A DNA stretch of 64,000 nucleotides from Pseudotabrizicola sp. (GCF_030656345.1 NZ_JAUSNR010000010.1:431307-495306), one strand, 5' to 3'; shown: positions 25,588 to 38,745, counted from the stretch's first letter. Numbers and translations: made by a program. The notes: generated from the sequence alone by a model not told the origin.

Positions 25588-26319
25588 ATGAGGAAGCTCC
25601 CCCGTGTCTTGGTGGTGGAGGATGAGCCGGCCATTGCCGAGTTGATCGCGGTCAACCTGCGCCACAACGGTTTTGCGCCTACGGTGGTGTTCGACGGTGC
25701 AGCCGCGCAGCGTGAAGTCGATGCGGTGTTGCCCGACGTGATCTTGCTTGACTGGATGTTGCCTGGAGAGAGTGGCGCTTCACTGGCGCGCCAGTGGCGC
25801 AAGCAGGAACGTACAAAAACCGTACCCATCCTCATGCTCACGGCGCGCAGCGATGAGTCGGACAAGGTTCAGGGGTTGGACGCGGGTGCCGACGACTACA
25901 TCACCAAGCCGTTTTCCACCCAGGAATTGTTGGCGCGCATCCGCGCTGTGTTGCGCCGGCGTGCGCCTGAGATTGTCAACGACTCGGTACAGGTCGGTGA
26001 ACTGATGCTTGATGCTGGCACCTACCGTGTCAGTTTTCGTGGACAGGAGCTCAAGGTCGGACCGACCGAATTCAAGCTTTTGCACTACCTCATGAAGCAC
26101 GCAGAAAGGGTGCATACCCGTGGTACGCTGCTTGACAAGATATGGGGGGACCATGTCTTTATCGAGGAGCGAACTGTGGATGTGCACGTCAAACGTTTGA
26201 GGGAATCACTGGGTGAAGCCGCCACTATGGTGGAGACCGTGCGGGGTGCGGGTTACCGCATCACGGCAGTCAATCACACGGGTCGCCCGGCACAGGACAC
26301 CAATTCGCCGATCGCATGA
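25588..26319 (+). CDS. phoB: PhoB, phosphate response regulator
   Basis: 243 aa. The receiver domain has the acidic pocket VVEDEPA, phospho-acceptor D55 (LLDWMLPG) and YITKPF. The OmpR-type winged helix is at about residues 135-230 (GPTEFKLL...TVDVHVKRLRESL). It activates Pho-box promoters such as the one before pstS. Its end overlaps phoR by four bases. An unusual 12-residue tail follows the normal end. Confidence 0.96.
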   Translation: MRKLPRVLVVEDEPAIAELIAVNLRHNGFAPTVVFDGAAAQREVDAVLPDVILLDWMLPGESGASLARQWRKQERTKTVPILMLTARSDESDKVQGLDAGADDYITKPFSTQELLARIRAVLRRRAPEIVNDSVQVGELMLDAGTYRVSFRGQELKVGPTEFKLLHYLMKHAERVHTRGTLLDKIWGDHVFIEERTVDVHVKRLRESLGEAATMVETVRGAGYRITAVNHTGRPAQDTNSPIA

Positions 26320-27635
26320 CCCGTCGTGCGATTGAGTTGCTGTTCCTGGTGGCGCTGGGAGCGGTGTGGGGTTGGGCACAAGAAGCCGCGTCCTGGACCT
26401 TTGCGGGCGCCTTGGTGGGTGCCTTGGTCTGGAGTATTTTTGACGGCTTGCGGGCGCGCAATGTGCTGCTTTGGCTTAACAAAGCCGACGCTGCACGCAC
26501 CCCCAATATCTCGGGCACCTGGGGTGAAGTGGTGGAGCGCATCCGAAAGCTGATCAAGAAGCTGGAGAAAAAAGCCCAGAACAGCGACGCTCGGCTGGAA
26601 GACTTTCTTGCCGCTATTCAGGCATCGCCCAATGGCGTGATTCTGCTTGACTCGGCGGGTCGCATCGAATGGTCCAACCTGACCGCAGCCAGCCAACTGG
26701 GTTTTGATCCGCAGCGCGATCTGGGGCAGTACGTTCGCAACTTGGTGCGTGCGCCGGCTTTTGTGTCTTATCTGGCTGGGGGCGATTTTTCTTCCGAGAT
26801 CCAGATTGACGGCCCAGGCGTCCGGCCGTCGCAGCCCTCCAAGATTTCACTGCAGATCCATCCCTACGGCAAAAAACGCAAGCTCATGCTCACCCGCGAT
26901 GTGACGGCCGTGCAATTGGCCGAAGCTATGCGCCGGGACTTTGTGGCCAACGTTTCGCATGAAATTCGGACGCCGCTCACCGTGTTGAGTGGTTTCGTGG
27001 AAACCATGCAGACCATTCCTCTGGAAGAGCCTGACCGCGAACGCTACCTGGGCCTGATGAGCCAGCAGGCGCAGCGCATGCAAACGTTGGTGAGCGACTT
27101 GTTAACGCTCTCCCGGCTTGAAGGCAGTCCGGCCCCGGGTCCAGGGGAGTGGATATCCAGCGACGAGTTGCTGGGCCACGTGATCCAGGAAGCACGTGGG
27201 CTTTCTCAGGCCATTGCCAAGCCACCGCATGCCATTGCGCCGCTGGAGACGACAGCTTTCTGGGTTTCCGGTGCCAAAACCGAATTGCTCAGCGCCATGT
27301 CCAATCTGTTGAGCAATGCGGTGCGCTACACCCCAGGGGGAGGGCGTATCGAGGCGGGTTGGCGTTTGCGGAAAGATGGTTTCGGCGAATTCTTTGTTCA
27401 AGACACCGGCCCCGGTATTGCAGCGGAGCACCTGCCCCGTCTGACCGAGCGCTTCTACCGTGTGGACCGCAGCCGGTCCCGCGAAACCGGTGGCACGGGC
27501 CTCGGCCTGGCCATTGTGAAACACGTGACGCAGCGCCACGGCGGGCAGGTGGAGGTGCAAAGTGTGCTCGGCCAAGGCTCCACGTTCGTGATTGTTCTAC
27601 CGCCTACGCGTGTGCGTGCTCGGGTGACGGGCTGA
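26316..27635 (+). CDS. phoR: PhoR, phosphate sensor histidine kinase
   Basis: 439 aa. Two N-terminal membrane helices span about residues 7-42, followed by a linker and a PAS domain around 95-190. The H box SHEIRTPLTVLSGF has the phospho-acceptor H215. The ATPase domain has NLLSNAVRYTP, DTGPGIAAEHL, ERFYRVDRSRS and GGTGLGLAIVKH. It phosphorylates PhoB under phosphate limitation. The start overlaps phoB in ATGA. Confidence 0.96.
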   Translation: MTRRAIELLFLVALGAVWGWAQEAASWTFAGALVGALVWSIFDGLRARNVLLWLNKADAARTPNISGTWGEVVERIRKLIKKLEKKAQNSDARLEDFLAAIQASPNGVILLDSAGRIEWSNLTAASQLGFDPQRDLGQYVRNLVRAPAFVSYLAGGDFSSEIQIDGPGVRPSQPSKISLQIHPYGKKRKLMLTRDVTAVQLAEAMRRDFVANVSHEIRTPLTVLSGFVETMQTIPLEEPDRERYLGLMSQQAQRMQTLVSDLLTLSRLEGSPAPGPGEWISSDELLGHVIQEARGLSQAIAKPPHAIAPLETTAFWVSGAKTELLSAMSNLLSNAVRYTPGGGRIEAGWRLRKDGFGEFFVQDTGPGIAAEHLPRLTERFYRVDRSRSRETGGTGLGLAIVKHVTQRHGGQVEVQSVLGQGSTFVIVLPPTRVRARVTG

Positions 27636-27687
27636 TGCTTGATCTTTACACCGTGCTGCCCTTCGGTATCGTCACCGCAGGTGTTTC

Positions 27688-29427
27688 TTACCCGTCCACC
27701 CGCTGATAAACCAGCAAGCTTTCCTTGCTGTCGCTCAATCGCCGTATGGTGGCCTTGTAAGCCCATTGCGTGAGGTCGACGCGTTGGTCCAGCGTGTGTC
27801 GGTTGCTGGGGGTCACCACCAACGTACGGCAAGCAGGCGCTGGGCCGCTGGTGCTGCGTTTCAGCGTCAGACTGCCGTGGTACTGCAGTGCAGCAATTTG
27901 TGCCTGCGAGAGCCCGTCAACCAACACGCAGGTTTGCGGTGGCACCATGCTGGCAATGCGGCGCGAGATCGGGCCGTAGCTGCGTCCAAAGTCCAGCAGC
28001 GGCAGCCACAGCGTCATGAGCAACAGCCAGCACAAGGTGCTGCCTGCGGCGGGCAACACCAGGCTTTTCCAGATGGCTTCGCGGTGCTTGCCTACGCGCC
28101 AGGCCACGAGCCAGATCCAGGCCCCGGTGGCCAGCGCGGCTACCGCAAACAAAAACAGGGAGAACTCGGGCACGTAGCCGGGCGCCAGTTTCGCCACGTT
28201 GGCTGCCGGCTTGGCGGGTACCCCCGTCACCATGGCGAACCAAATCACCCAGATCATCAGCCCGCAGCCGCTAAAGAAGAGCAGTGTGAACCAGTCGATC
28301 AGCGCCGATACGCTGCGCCGCAGCGTGGGCAGTGCAAAGGCAGCCAGCGCAGCCAGCGCAGGCAGTGCCAGCAGCAGGGCGCGGTCCCGTTCGGGCGACA
28401 AGAGGCTGTCAACCACGCTGACTGTTGCAGCCCACAACGGCAGTGCGACATGGGGTTGAAGCAATTTCTGGCGCCAGCGCCACAGCGTCCACAGTACCAG
28501 TGGCCATGCTGGCCAAGTGAACCAGAGCAGCAGGCGCCCCCAACTGCTCCAGTTGACATCGCTCAGAGGGGTTTGAAGTTTGGCCGCAGGCACCAGTCCG
28601 GCCAAAGCCGAACCAAGCAGCACCAGCACCAGCAGCGAAGTCGCCCACAACAAGGGCTTGTGCCATGTCGGAGTTCCCTTGTCTTGCGCTCCGTAGCCCG
28701 ACAGGTCGTTCGCTGCTTGCCGGGCGCGATGTGCCAGAAACACAGCCAACAAAAGGCCTGAGCCCAGCCATGCGGTGATCCAGGGCGCTCCACTGAGCAC
28801 CAGTGCCAAAGCCGACAGCGCCCACACAGCGAGCGTGCGTGCTGCCGTGCGCATGTCGGTTTGTGCCAGCGTGGCTGCGCTGTACAACATGGCTGAAACC
28901 ATGGCGAGCCGTGCCAAGTCTGGCGTGGTTTCATGCGACAACTGGGCCAAACCCAGGCAAGCCACCAGAGCCAGCAGGCCGGCGTCTGCCATGGCGCGTG
29001 CGTAGTCGGTGGGCTTCGCTTCACCGCCAAACGCAAAGCTCACGGGCTGTGCAGCGGGTTGGCGCGCCAGCTGGTACACGGCGTACCAGGTGCAAACCAG
29101 GGTGAGTGCCAGCAGCAGACCAAAGGGCAGTCTCGCCGCCATATCGGCGGGCAAGAACGGCAGCAGTTGGATGAACAGCGCGCCCAACCAGTAAGGCAGT
29201 GGACCAGCTTCTTCAGCCGCGATACCCAATACCTGCGGCTGCCACCAACTGGAATGGCCCGCAGCCATTTCCAGCATGACGCCAAAGGCGGTGACATCGG
29301 CGTTTTTCCAGGGCTCACGCCCGAGAAAGCCCGGCAGCACATAGGCCACACAGAAAAGAATGAGCGCGAGCCGTGGCAGGCGGCGCACAGCCGACTGGCT
29401 GACGATAGCAGGGGTGCTGGTGTTCAC
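27688..29427 (-). CDS. ArnT/PMT-like membrane glycosyltransferase
   Basis: 579 aa, a strongly hydrophobic protein with around twelve membrane helices and a soluble C-terminal domain of about 110 residues. The first luminal loop (FLGREPWKNADVTAFGVMLEMA) fits the family of lipid-linked sugar transferases related to ArnT, which use undecaprenyl phosphate sugars. The donor and target are unknown. It is convergent with phoR with 52 bases between. Its promoter side faces rpmE and the terminator at 29.5 kb. Confidence 0.68.
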   Translation of the reverse strand: MNTSTPAIVSQSAVRRLPRLALILFCVAYVLPGFLGREPWKNADVTAFGVMLEMAAGHSSWWQPQVLGIAAEEAGPLPYWLGALFIQLLPFLPADMAARLPFGLLLALTLVCTWYAVYQLARQPAAQPVSFAFGGEAKPTDYARAMADAGLLALVACLGLAQLSHETTPDLARLAMVSAMLYSAATLAQTDMRTAARTLAVWALSALALVLSGAPWITAWLGSGLLLAVFLAHRARQAANDLSGYGAQDKGTPTWHKPLLWATSLLVLVLLGSALAGLVPAAKLQTPLSDVNWSSWGRLLLWFTWPAWPLVLWTLWRWRQKLLQPHVALPLWAATVSVVDSLLSPERDRALLLALPALAALAAFALPTLRRSVSALIDWFTLLFFSGCGLMIWVIWFAMVTGVPAKPAANVAKLAPGYVPEFSLFLFAVAALATGAWIWLVAWRVGKHREAIWKSLVLPAAGSTLCWLLLMTLWLPLLDFGRSYGPISRRIASMVPPQTCVLVDGLSQAQIAALQYHGSLTLKRSTSGPAPACRTLVVTPSNRHTLDQRVDLTQWAYKATIRRLSDSKESLLVYQRVDG

Positions 29428-29521
29428 TGCGCAGAATATACAGGGCGTTTCATGGGCCTGAGCAACCGGTATAGGGGCCGGGCCCGCGGCATGCGTGCGG
29501 GCTGATCAAGGTCGAAAAGGT

Positions 29522-29554
29522 AAAAAAAAACAGCCGGTGAACCGGCTGTTTTTT
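29522..29554 (-). terminator. Rho-independent terminator of rpmE2
   Basis: A 7-bp stem, CAGCCGG / CCGGCTG, with a four-base loop is flanked by A-runs on one side and T-runs on the other. It can work in both directions; on the minus strand it ends the rpmE2 transcript 45 bases after its stop. Confidence 0.88.
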
Positions 29555-29599
29555 GCGGGAGCGTACCGAAAACCGGGTGCGGTTCGGACGTTGACCGGC

Positions 29600-29884
29600 T
29601 TACTCGGCGGCAGGTGCTGGCGCAGCGGCTGCAGCGGTGCCCTTGCCGTAACGGTTGCGGAAACGCTCAACGCGGCCGCCCATGTTGTCCACGCTCTTCT
29701 GGGTGCCGGTGTAGAAGGGGTGCGATTCGCTGGAGGTATCCAGCTTGAACAGCGGCAATTCGCGACCGTCTTCCATTTTGACCATTTCTTTCGTGTTGGC
29801 GCAAGAGCGTGTCACGAATTTGAAGCCGTTGGAGAGGTCAACGAAGCAGACTTCGCGGTAGTTGGGGTGAATGCCGTCTTTCAT
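29600..29884 (-). CDS. rpmE2: Ribosomal protein bL31, type B
   Basis: 94 aa. [20 protein letters not shown] and [10 protein letters not shown] mark bL31. It lacks the CXXC zinc pair of the type A form, so it is the zinc-independent paralogue. The C-terminus carries an Ala/Pro tail (about residues 80-94). It follows rho on the same strand. Confidence 0.93.
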   Translation of the reverse strand: MKDGIHPNYREVCFVDLSNGFKFVTRSCANTKEMVKMEDGRELPLFKLDTSSESHPFYTGTQKSVDNMGGRVERFRNRYGKGTAAAAAPAPAAE

Positions 29885-29993
29885 GACGTTTCCTTAAGTT
29901 CAGGTGCGACAGCCGCGGGAAAACCGTTTTCCCGTACTTGCCAGCAAGTTGCAAAGCCTTTGATTATAGCCAGGGAAAATGGAAAATCCGGAA

Positions 29994-31256
29994 TCAACCG
30001 CCCCGACGCATCATGTCGAAGAACTCGGAGTTGTTCTTGGTCGACTTCATGCTCTTGAGCACCATCTCCATCGCCTCGATTTCGTCCATGTTGTACATGA
30101 ACTGGCGCAAGATGCGGGTCTTTTGCAGAATCTCGGGTTGCAGCAGCAGTTCTTCGCGGCGGGTACCGCTGCGGTTGAGCTGAATCGATGGAAAAACCCG
30201 CTTTTCGTACAGGCGGCGGTCCAGGTGGATCTCGCAATTGCCGGTGCCCTTGAATTCTTCAAAGATCACCTCGTCCATGCGGCTACCGGTGTCCACCAGC
30301 GCGGTGGCGATGATGGTGAGCGAGCCACCTTCTTCGATTTTGCGTGCAGCGCCAAAGAAGCGCTTGGGCCGCTGCAGGGCGTTGGAGTCCACCCCGCCAC
30401 TCAGTACCTTGCCCGACGAGGGCAGTACGTTGTTGTAAGCGCGGGCCAGGCGGGTGATCGAGTCCAGCAAAATCACCACGTCTTTTTTCAGCTCGACCAA
30501 GCGCTTGGCGCGCTCGATCACCATTTCGGCCACGTGCACGTGGCGTGTGGCCGGTTCGTCAAAGGTGGAGGAGATCACTTCGCCCTTGACGGTGCGCTGC
30601 ATCTCGGTGACTTCTTCGGGGCGCTCATCGACCAGCAGCACCATCAGCGTGACTTCGGGGTAGTTGGCCGCCAAGGCGTGGGCGATGGTCTGCATCATCA
30701 CCGTTTTGCCGCTCTTGGGCGGGGCCACGATCAGGCCGCGCTGGCCCTTGCCGATGGGCGCGATCAGGTCGATCACGCGGCCGGTGATGTTTTCTTCGGT
30801 CTTGATCTCGCGCTCGAGCCGCATCTGCTGCTGCGGAAACAGCGGCGTGAGGTTCTCGAACATCACCTTGTGCTGGTTGTGCTCGGGCGACAGGCCGTTG
30901 ATTTTGTCGAGCTTGTTGAGGGCGAAGTAGCGCTCGCCGTCTTTGGGCGTGCGCACCTCGCCTTCGATCATGTCGCCGGTGTGCAGGTTGAAGCGCCGGA
31001 TCTGGCTGGGCGAGATGTAGATGTCGTCGGTGGAGGCGGTGAAGCTGGTGTCCATGTTGCGCAGGAAACCAAAGCCGTCGGGTAGCACCTCGAGCACGCC
31101 GTCGGCAAACACCTGCTCGCCGGTCTTGGCGCGCTTTTTGATGATGGCAAACATCAGCTCCTGTTTGCGCATGCGGCCGGTGTTTTCGATTTCCAGCGCG
31201 TCGGCCTGCTTGAGCACTTCCGAGACGTGCAAGGCCTTGAGTTCGTTAAGGTGCAT
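29994..31256 (-). CDS. rho: Transcription termination factor Rho
   Basis: 420 aa from [11 protein letters not shown], the normal Rho start; the frame upstream to 31,481 is not Rho-like. The RNA-binding cold-shock domain covers about residues 50-125 ([12 protein letters not shown]). Walker A is APPKSGKT near residue 180 and the Walker B region is [17 protein letters not shown]. The Q and R loops follow. It is a hexameric RNA helicase that ends transcription. Gene order trxA-rho-rpmE is common in Comamonadaceae. Confidence 0.97.
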   Translation of the reverse strand: MHLNELKALHVSEVLKQADALEIENTGRMRKQELMFAIIKKRAKTGEQVFADGVLEVLPDGFGFLRNMDTSFTASTDDIYISPSQIRRFNLHTGDMIEGEVRTPKDGERYFALNKLDKINGLSPEHNQHKVMFENLTPLFPQQQMRLEREIKTEENITGRVIDLIAPIGKGQRGLIVAPPKSGKTVMMQTIAHALAANYPEVTLMVLLVDERPEEVTEMQRTVKGEVISSTFDEPATRHVHVAEMVIERAKRLVELKKDVVILLDSITRLARAYNNVLPSSGKVLSGGVDSNALQRPKRFFGAARKIEEGGSLTIIATALVDTGSRMDEVIFEEFKGTGNCEIHLDRRLYEKRVFPSIQLNRSGTRREELLLQPEILQKTRILRQFMYNMDEIEAMEMVLKSMKSTKNNSEFFDMMRRGG

Positions 31257-31548
31257 GGGGTGAGCTCCTGCGAGGAGTCGGGGAAATAGGGGTACGGAAA
31301 TACAGGGATTTGGCTGCAGGACAGTGCGACCCGGATGGGTGGGCCGCAACCCAAGGCAGACTGGGGGCGGGCAGATCGAAGGCGGCTTTCTTGAGAAGCC
31401 GCGTTGTTCGCTGCGTGGTCTGATTATGACAGGAAAACACGCCCACGAGCCAAACTGGGTAGGGCTGGCCCGAGGCTGCAATAGCTAGCGCCAGTCTGTC
31501 GGTTGGGCCGGCTATGGCGAGGCTTTGCAGCTTGCAGCAGGGCCCGAA

Positions 31549-31881
31549 TTAGGCCAAGTTGGGGTCGATGAAGGCGCTCAGTTGGGACTTGTTGAGGGCG
31601 CCCACCTTGGTGGCCGCCACTTTGCCGTCTTTGAACAGCATTAGCGTAGGGATGCCGCGAATGCCGAACTGGGCCGGCACCGCACGGCTTTCATCGACGT
31701 TGATTTTGGCGATCTGCAACTTGCCCTGGTAGTGGGTGGCCAGTTCATCCAGAATGGGCGCCACAGTGCGACAGGGGCCACACCACTCGGCCCAAAAATC
31801 GACCAACACCGGCAGGGAGGACTTGAGCACGTCGGCATCGAAGCTGCTGTCGGTGACTTGCTTGATCAGGGGATTGGCCAT
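31549..31881 (-). CDS. trxA: Thioredoxin 1
   Basis: 110 aa. WCGPC gives redox cysteines C34 and C37, and GIPTLMLF carries the cis-Pro. It is a cytoplasmic disulfide reductant, a likely partner for the LMW-type ArsC and for SoxV-like carriers if they are in the same cell. The 292-base gap to rho holds no recognisable gene and probably carries the rho leader. Confidence 0.97.
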   Translation of the reverse strand: MANPLIKQVTDSSFDADVLKSSLPVLVDFWAEWCGPCRTVAPILDELATHYQGKLQIAKINVDESRAVPAQFGIRGIPTLMLFKDGKVAATKVGALNKSQLSAFIDPNLA

Positions 31882-32159
31882 GTGGGATTGCCTCGCTATT
31901 TTGAGTCGCTGCGGAACTTAGGGCGGGTTCGGGAAAAATGGGGGGGGGGTGACGAGCCTCGACCCCGGCACTGGATTCACAGTTAGGGCTGCTTGGGTCC
32001 CCACCTGACCCGGTTGGCCGCTTCTCCATGCGGGAAGGCCCGTCGGGGTCGATTGTATGCCAATGTGCTGAGTGCGCGCAGGCGAGTGCGCTTAAGGCCG
32101 CTGGGTGCGCAGGCCAGAGGGTGGGCGTTACACTGCGGCTTTTGTTTTTGTAGCGCTCG

Positions 32160-32993
32160 ATGGACATCGTTTTATTGCTCAAGGCCGCCGTGATGGGGTT
32201 GGTGCAGGGCATTACCGAATTTTTGCCGATTTCATCTACCGGGCACCTGATTCTGACCTCGGCGCTGCTCGGGCTGTATGGCGAGAAGGTGCGGCTGTTC
32301 GAGGTGGTGATCCAGGTTGGGGCGCTTTTGGCGATCGTCTCGGTCTTTCTGGAGCGGTTGTGGGCCACCGCGCAAGGGCTACCGCGCGGCGACGCGGTGG
32401 CGTGGCGCTTCACCAGCAACCTGTTTATCGGTTGCCTGCCGGCGGTGCTGCTGGGAGTGTTGTTTTTCGACTTCATCACCGGGGTGCTGTTCAACCCGCT
32501 GGTGGTGGCCTTCACGTTCATCTCGGGCGGGCTGGTGATCTTGTGGGTGGAGGCGCGGCAGGCACGCCAGCCGCCGCAGCGCATCCAAGAGGTGGACGCG
32601 GTGGGCTGGCGCGACTCGCTCACCGTCGGGTTGATCCAGTGCCTGGCGCTGGTGCCGGGCGTGAGCCGCTCGGGCGCCACCATCATCGGGGCCATGGCTT
32701 TTGGCTTTTCGCGCCGCGCCGCCACCGAGTTCAGCTTTTTTCTCTCGATCCCGATGCTGCTGGGGGCGGCGGGCTACGATTTGTTTAAAAATTTAGACCT
32801 GCTCACGCGCGCCGATCTGCCGTTTTTCGCCGTCGGCATGATCGTGACCTGGCTTTCGGCTTGGGCTTGCGTGCGCTGGCTGCTGCGTTACGTGGCGCAG
32901 CACACCTTCGTGCCCTTTGCCTGGTACCGGATTGCCTTCGGGCTGCTGGTGCTGCTCACCGCCTACATGGGCTGGGTGGACTGGACGCGCTGA
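32160..32993 (+). CDS. uppP: Undecaprenyl-diphosphatase
   Basis: 277 aa, about eight membrane helices. The signatures GITEFLPISSTGHL near the start and PGVSRSGATI near residue 170 form the active site. It regenerates undecaprenyl phosphate for cell-wall and surface-sugar synthesis and gives bacitracin tolerance. The upstream gap (31,882-32,159) contains a run of G but no clear feature. Confidence 0.97.
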   Translation: MDIVLLLKAAVMGLVQGITEFLPISSTGHLILTSALLGLYGEKVRLFEVVIQVGALLAIVSVFLERLWATAQGLPRGDAVAWRFTSNLFIGCLPAVLLGVLFFDFITGVLFNPLVVAFTFISGGLVILWVEARQARQPPQRIQEVDAVGWRDSLTVGLIQCLALVPGVSRSGATIIGAMAFGFSRRAATEFSFFLSIPMLLGAAGYDLFKNLDLLTRADLPFFAVGMIVTWLSAWACVRWLLRYVAQHTFVPFAWYRIAFGLLVLLTAYMGWVDWTR

Positions 32994-33002
32994 AAGCCCC
33001 CC

Positions 33003-33890
33003 TCAGGAGCCGCCGGCGAAGCTGCGCAGCGCCCGGTCGATGGCCAGCGCGCTTTCCTCGGGCCGCTCCATCGGGAACAGGTGGCTGCCCTCCAGGGTTT
33101 GCAGCCGGTCGCTGGGCGTGTGGCCCACCAGCTTGTGCGTGAGCCCCATGCCCACTTGGCGCAGCTCCACCGATTCGCTGCCGCCGACGAAGGCCAGCGG
33201 GCACGCCAGCGGGTGGCGGCGCAGCAGCCGGTCGAAGTGGTCCGGCAAGGTGTTGTAGATGGCGGTTTCGACTTCGCGCTCAAAGCTGAGCACGCGCTTG
33301 CTGCCCTGCGCCGTGGCGGCCTCGTGCGTGCCGTGGGCAATGTAGTCGCGCAGCACCCGTTCGTCCCAGCGCGCAAAAGCTTTTTTGTGGGCGAAGTGCG
33401 CCAGCGCTTCCTCGGCGCTGGCCCAGCTGTTGCGCCGCTTGCGGCTGACCTGCCCCGGCGAGACGGCACCGATGAGCCGCGTCTGCTTGGCCGCTTGCAG
33501 CGCGCGGGCGCGCCAGCCACTGAGCAGCGGGGAGTCGAGCAGCACCACGCCGGCCACCGGCCGGCCGCCCAGCAGCGGGAATTTGGCGGCGCACATCAGG
33601 CTCAGGTAGCCGCCCAGCGAATGGCCCACCAGATACAGGGGGGACTCCCGATCGGCCGCGCTGGCGTACTCGCGCAGCACGAAATCGGCCAGTTGCTGCA
33701 CCAGGTGCGGCCAGTTGCTGCTGACTGGGTAGGCCGGGTCGTGGCCAAACTTCTCGGGCGCGCGCACCGCGTAGCCCAGTTGCTGCAAGCGCTCAAACAG
33801 CACGCGGTAGGTGGGACCGGGAAAGCTGTTGGCGTGTGAAAACACGATCCGGGGTCTGGTGGAGGCACTTAGGGAATCGGTCGATGACAT
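33003..33890 (-). CDS. Alpha/beta hydrolase
   Basis: 295 aa. The nucleophile elbow is GHSLGGYLSL (Ser in GHSLG), the oxyanion region FSHANSFPG is near the N-terminus, and a candidate catalytic histidine sits in GSHLFPMERP. The cap region is moderately long. The start is the ATG at 33,890 rather than the frame's longer opening, which would run into the greB control region. The substrate is unknown. It is convergent with uppP with nine bases between them. Confidence 0.85.
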   Translation of the reverse strand: MSSTDSLSASTRPRIVFSHANSFPGPTYRVLFERLQQLGYAVRAPEKFGHDPAYPVSSNWPHLVQQLADFVLREYASAADRESPLYLVGHSLGGYLSLMCAAKFPLLGGRPVAGVVLLDSPLLSGWRARALQAAKQTRLIGAVSPGQVSRKRRNSWASAEEALAHFAHKKAFARWDERVLRDYIAHGTHEAATAQGSKRVLSFEREVETAIYNTLPDHFDRLLRRHPLACPLAFVGGSESVELRQVGMGLTHKLVGHTPSDRLQTLEGSHLFPMERPEESALAIDRALRSFAGGS

Positions 33891-34558
33891 GGATTGGGTT
33901 TCGGGTGATGGGTGCAGCTGGGATTTTCGCCTAGAAGGGCGTCCGAAGCGGTCGCCCAGGTGGCCACCACATCCGGGACAATGCGCTGTTGAAAGAACGC
34001 CCCAAAATGGCACCCGCCCCATGAGCAAAGCCTTCACCAAAGAAACCGATCACGACGACGACGACGATGCCACCGCTGGCGCAGCGCCGCTGCCTGCCGG
34101 CGGCAAGAACTACATCACGCCCGCCGGCCATGCGCGGCTGCGCGCCGAGCTGCTGCATCTGCTCGACGTCGAGCGCCCGCGCGTGGTCGAGGTGGTGCAC
34201 TGGGCCGCCAGCAACGGCGACCGCTCGGAAAACGGCGACTACCTGTACGGCAAAAAACGCCTGCGCGAGATCGACCGCCGCATCCGTTTTTTGTGCAAAC
34301 GCCTGGAAATCGCAGTGGTGGTCGATCCCGCTTTGCAGCACGGCAGCGAACAGGTGTTTTTTGGGGCCAGCGTGGTGTTTGCCCGCGCCGACGGCAGCCA
34401 GACCTGCGTCACCATTCTGGGCATCGACGAAGCCGACCCCAGTCTGGGTCAGATCAGTTGGGTGGCCCCGGTGGCGCAGGCCCTGCTGAAGGCGCGCGTG
34501 GGTGACGAGGTGCGCTTGCGCACCCCGGCAGGCTGGGAGCTGCTGGAGGTGATCGAGG

Positions 34559-36817
<2,259 letters not shown>

Positions 36818-36911
36818 GGTAAGCCCTACTTTAGCCGGAACGGCGCTGGCGTGCAGAACCAACGCCAAAATTTACCCGGCGCTGAGCGGCAGCGCAGCCC
36901 GGGTTGGGGGC

Positions 36912-37115
36912 TCAGGAAGGCACTTTTTTGAGCATTTCCAGCCCGATTTTGCCGTCGGCAATTTCGCGCAGGGCGGTCACAACCGATTTGTTCTTGCTCT
37001 CGACCTTGGGCGTGTGGCCCTGGTTGAGCATGCGCGCCCGGTAGGTGGCGGCCAACACGAGCTGGAAGCGGTTGGGGATTTTTTCCAGACAGTCTTCGAC
37101 GGTGATGCGGGCCAT
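36912..37115 (-). CDS. rpoZ: RNA polymerase omega subunit
   Basis: 67 aa from [21 protein letters not shown], the standard omega start. It helps assemble RNA polymerase and forms part of the ppGpp binding site, consistent with its place before spoT. It lies in gmk-rpoZ-spoT order on one strand. Confidence 0.97.
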   Translation of the reverse strand: MARITVEDCLEKIPNRFQLVLAATYRARMLNQGHTPKVESKNKSVVTALREIADGKIGLEMLKKVPS

Positions 37116-37156
37116 GGGTGTGCAAAAAGGTTGTGTGGGGAGGATGGGGAGAGGGA

Positions 37157-37777
37157 TCAAGCGATTTGCAGCGCGCTGAAGGTGTCCGCACGCCGGCGGC
37201 GCTGGGTGGCCACACGCAAGCGCTGGGCGTGGGCGATCGACTGCAGATCAGACAGGGCGCGCTCAAATGAATCATTGATTATAACGAAGTCGAAGCGATC
37301 GACTTGGGCCACCTCTTGCACGGCGTTGCGCAGCCGCAGCTCGATCACCTCGGCGCTGTCTTCGGCGCGCCGTTGCAGCCTGGTGCGCAGCTCCTCCCAA
37401 CTGGGGGGAAGCACGAAAATCAGGGCCGCATGCGGGAATTGTTGCTTGATCTGCAGGGCGCCCTGGTAGTCGATCTCGAGCACCAGGTCGGCCCCGTTGC
37501 GCAGCGCCTCGGCCAGCGCCAGGTGCGAGGTGCCGTAGCGCTGGCCGTGCACGTGCGCCCACTCGACGAAGGCCCCCGCTGCCAGCAACTGGTCAAAGGT
37601 CTGGGCGCTCACAAAGTGGTATTCGCGCCCATTGCGCTCTTGGCCCCGCGGGGCCCGGGTGGTGTGCGAGATCGACAAGGCCAGCAGCGTATCGGCTTGC
37701 CGCCACGCCTTGACGAGGCTCGATTTGCCGGTGCCGCTGGCGGCACAGACCACGTAAAGGTTGCCGGGGTAATCCAT
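37157..37777 (-). CDS. gmk: Guanylate kinase
   Basis: 206 aa. The P-loop is [10 protein letters not shown], and [22 protein letters not shown] is the GMP-binding region. It phosphorylates GMP to GDP, the feedstock for GTP and (p)ppGpp. It follows yicC by two bases. Confidence 0.97.
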   Translation of the reverse strand: MDYPGNLYVVCAASGTGKSSLVKAWRQADTLLALSISHTTRAPRGQERNGREYHFVSAQTFDQLLAAGAFVEWAHVHGQRYGTSHLALAEALRNGADLVLEIDYQGALQIKQQFPHAALIFVLPPSWEELRTRLQRRAEDSAEVIELRLRNAVQEVAQVDRFDFVIINDSFERALSDLQSIAHAQRLRVATQRRRRADTFSALQIA

Positions 37778-37779
37778 CT

Positions 37780-38679
37780 TTATTCGAGATTTTGCACCTG
37801 TTCGCGCATTTGCTCGATCAGCACTTTCATTTCCACCGCAATGCGCGTCAGGGTGAGGCTGGAGGATTTGCTGCCCAAGGTGTTGGCCTCGCGTTGCAGT
37901 TCTTGGATCAAAAAATCGAGCCGCTTGCCGACCTCGCCGCCGCGCTGCAGCACGTCGCCGATCTCGCTCAGGTGCGACTGCAGGCGCGTCAGTTCTTCAG
38001 CGATGTCAAGCCGCAGCGCGTAGGCGGTGGCTTCGGTCAGGGCGCGCTCGTGGGCCGCCGCCGGGGCGGGGCTGGAGTCGGCGCCGGTGTGGCCCATGGC
38101 CTCGTTCCAGCGCTCCAGAAAACGCAGCCGCTGCTGCTCGACCTGGGCCGGCACCAAGGGCTGGGCCTGTTGCGCCAGCGCCTGCAACTGTGCGAGCCGC
38201 TCGTGCAGCATTTGGACCAGCCGTTCGCCCTCGCGTTGGCGGGCGTGGCGCAGCTCGTCGAGCACCTGTGCGGCCAAGCTGGACGCGGCCTCGGTCAAGG
38301 CGGCCGGCAGTGGCGGCGTGCGCGCCAGCAATTGCAGCAGCTCGGCCACCGAGAGTTCGCGCGCATGGGGCAGCCAAGTGCGGATCTGGTCTTGCATAGA
38401 CAGCAATTTTTGCAGTTCGGCGCTGTTGGGAGCGCGCCATGCGGCCTCGGTGCGGCCCTCGACCCACGCCCGCAACTCGACCTTGCCGCGCTTGAGGCTG
38501 GCTTGCAGGCGCTCACGCAGCGCGGGTTCGCAGGCGCGCAGTTCATCGCCTAAGCGAAACCCCAAGTCCAGAAAGCGGCTGTTGACGGAACGAATCTCCA
38601 CCCCCAGCACGAGCTCGGGCGAGTGGGGGGCGGCCTCGGTGGGGCGCAGGCGCTGGGTGGCGCAGGCATAGCCGGTCAT
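37780..38679 (-). CDS. yicC: YicC-family endoribonuclease
   Basis: 299 aa from MTGYACATQ, the normal family start. The C-terminal DUF1732 segment ([20 protein letters not shown]) is conserved. E. coli YicC is a ribonuclease acting on small RNA RyhB. It precedes gmk, a common arrangement. The middle part is rich in Ala, Gln and Arg. Confidence 0.92.
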   Translation of the reverse strand: MTGYACATQRLRPTEAAPHSPELVLGVEIRSVNSRFLDLGFRLGDELRACEPALRERLQASLKRGKVELRAWVEGRTEAAWRAPNSAELQKLLSMQDQIRTWLPHARELSVAELLQLLARTPPLPAALTEAASSLAAQVLDELRHARQREGERLVQMLHERLAQLQALAQQAQPLVPAQVEQQRLRFLERWNEAMGHTGADSSPAPAAAHERALTEATAYALRLDIAEELTRLQSHLSEIGDVLQRGGEVGKRLDFLIQELQREANTLGSKSSSLTLTRIAVEMKVLIEQMREQVQNLE

Positions 38680-38745
38680 GCTGTAAACTGGCACGGATTC
38701 ACTCTTTTCTTGTTGCAACGATGCGGGTTTTGCTCTGTTCCGATT

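Noticed and set aside
31482..31548. Extension of rho upstream to 31,481
   Set aside because: The extra 75 residues are Pro/Arg-rich and unlike Rho; the [10 protein letters not shown] start is the family norm.
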